Below, piece by piece: positions 6,657-7,062 of a stretch of 7,062 nucleotides of DNA (its first letter is position 1; every line of letters starts with the position of its first letter). The stretch spans positions 1-7,062 of the forward strand of contig CALFMX010000116.1 in the NCBI GenBank assembly GCA_937902565.1, read 5' to 3'. The position numbers were made by a program, and so were the translations under genes. The notes below the pieces were generated by a model, which did no database searches, was not told the origin of the DNA, and saw nothing but the letters and a program-made list of their open reading frames with translations. Origin of the DNA: an uncultured Spirochaetales bacterium. Its GTDB lineage: Bacteria > Spirochaetota > Spirochaetia > Sphaerochaetales > Sphaerochaetaceae.

Positions 6657-7062
6657 ATGGACAAAAATACCATCCTCGCCGTAATACTCTCCGTTGTGGT
6701 CATCACCGTCGGCATGACCATACAGACCACATTCTTTACCCCGACCCCGGTCGAGACGACACAGACACAGACGAGTGTCTCACCAAGTGAATCCACCTAC
6801 CTTGAGCCGACCAAGTACACCCAGTTGCCATCCAACCTCGCCTGGGGGAGCAATCTTCCCGGATCCTTGGTCGCCGTCGGCGATGAGCCGGAGAGCCGTC
6901 TATTCGAATTCTCGACCGAATACTTCTCCCTCACCTTCAACCCCGCCGGGGCGGCCATCTCATCATTCAGGCTGAACAAGCACCTTGACGCGGGCGCTCC
7001 GGTCGAGTTGCTCTTCAAGGGTGATGACTCCAACGACGCCTTCCTCCTCTATGCCGGCAGCG
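6657..7062 (+). CDS. yidC: Membrane protein insertase YidC (5' part)
   Basis: YidC inserts and folds proteins in the inner membrane, alone or with SecYEG. Only 135 codons fall in the window. The start is supported by AGGAG (6647-6651), five bases before the ATG. MDKNT is followed by a hydrophobic stretch, about residues 6-26, that serves as the first membrane segment. Next come a Thr/Pro/Gln-rich linker (about 28-50) and the beginning of the large periplasmic domain with EFSTEYFSLTFNPAGAAISSFRL (as separate pieces, STEYFSLTFN and GAAISSFRL near 93-113), typical of YidC from diderm bacteria. The catalytic five-helix core lies beyond the window. The gene is in the same frame as rnpA, with 29 stop-free codons between the rnpA stop and this ATG. 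Confidence 0.92.
   Translation, partial: MDKNTILAVILSVVVITVGMTIQTTFFTPTPVETTQTQTSVSPSESTYLEPTKYTQLPSNLAWGSNLPGSLVAVGDEPESRLFEFSTEYFSLTFNPAGAAISSFRLNKHLDAGAPVELLFKGDDSNDAFLLYAGS

Overview
The window is a bacterial chromosomal replication-origin region, most likely from a spirochaete. My best guess is the Sphaerochaeta/Treponema side of the phylum; the phylum is moderately secure and the genus is a guess. Three things support this. The protein sequences look spirochaetal (for example W in the GyrB Toprim motif [11 protein letters not shown], where E. coli and B. subtilis have K or R). The gene order, as I recall, matches Borrelia (gyrB diverging from dnaA-dnaN, then rpmH-rnpA-yidC). It also matches Treponema (dnaA-dnaN-recF followed by a DUF721 gene). 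Coding DNA is rich in G/C at third positions, while the control regions are AT-rich.

Layout. Bases 1-1643 (minus strand) hold most of gyrB, cut by the window edge inside the Toprim DxD motif. Bases 1644-1841 are a divergent promoter region between gyrB and dnaA, with a good gyrB promoter and a weak dnaA candidate. dnaA (1842-3251) is followed by a 214-base gap that has every mark of oriC. It contains six DnaA boxes (three perfect), a DnaA-trio tract and AT-rich DNA running into the dnaN ribosome binding site. dnaN (3466-4572), recF (4572-5663) and a DUF721/dciA gene (5650-5970) then overlap head to tail. A promoter overlapping the dciA stop codon probably drives rpmH (6071-6238), rnpA (6219-6569, overlapping rpmH by 20 bases) and yidC (from 6657, cut by the right edge). 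No yidD lies between rnpA and yidC.

How the genes work together. DnaA binds oriC and opens it. DciA probably helps place the replicative helicase, DnaN clamps the polymerase, RecF acts at stalled forks and gaps, and gyrase removes supercoils. The second block makes ribosomal protein L34, the protein part of RNase P and the YidC membrane insertase.

Nothing here is a mobile element, CRISPR array, tRNA or rRNA, and I see no wholly new system. The points most worth a second look are the compact oriC with its trio tract, a perfect 11-bp inverted repeat inside rnpA, a hairpin over the rnpA stop codon, and the very tight rnpA-yidC junction.
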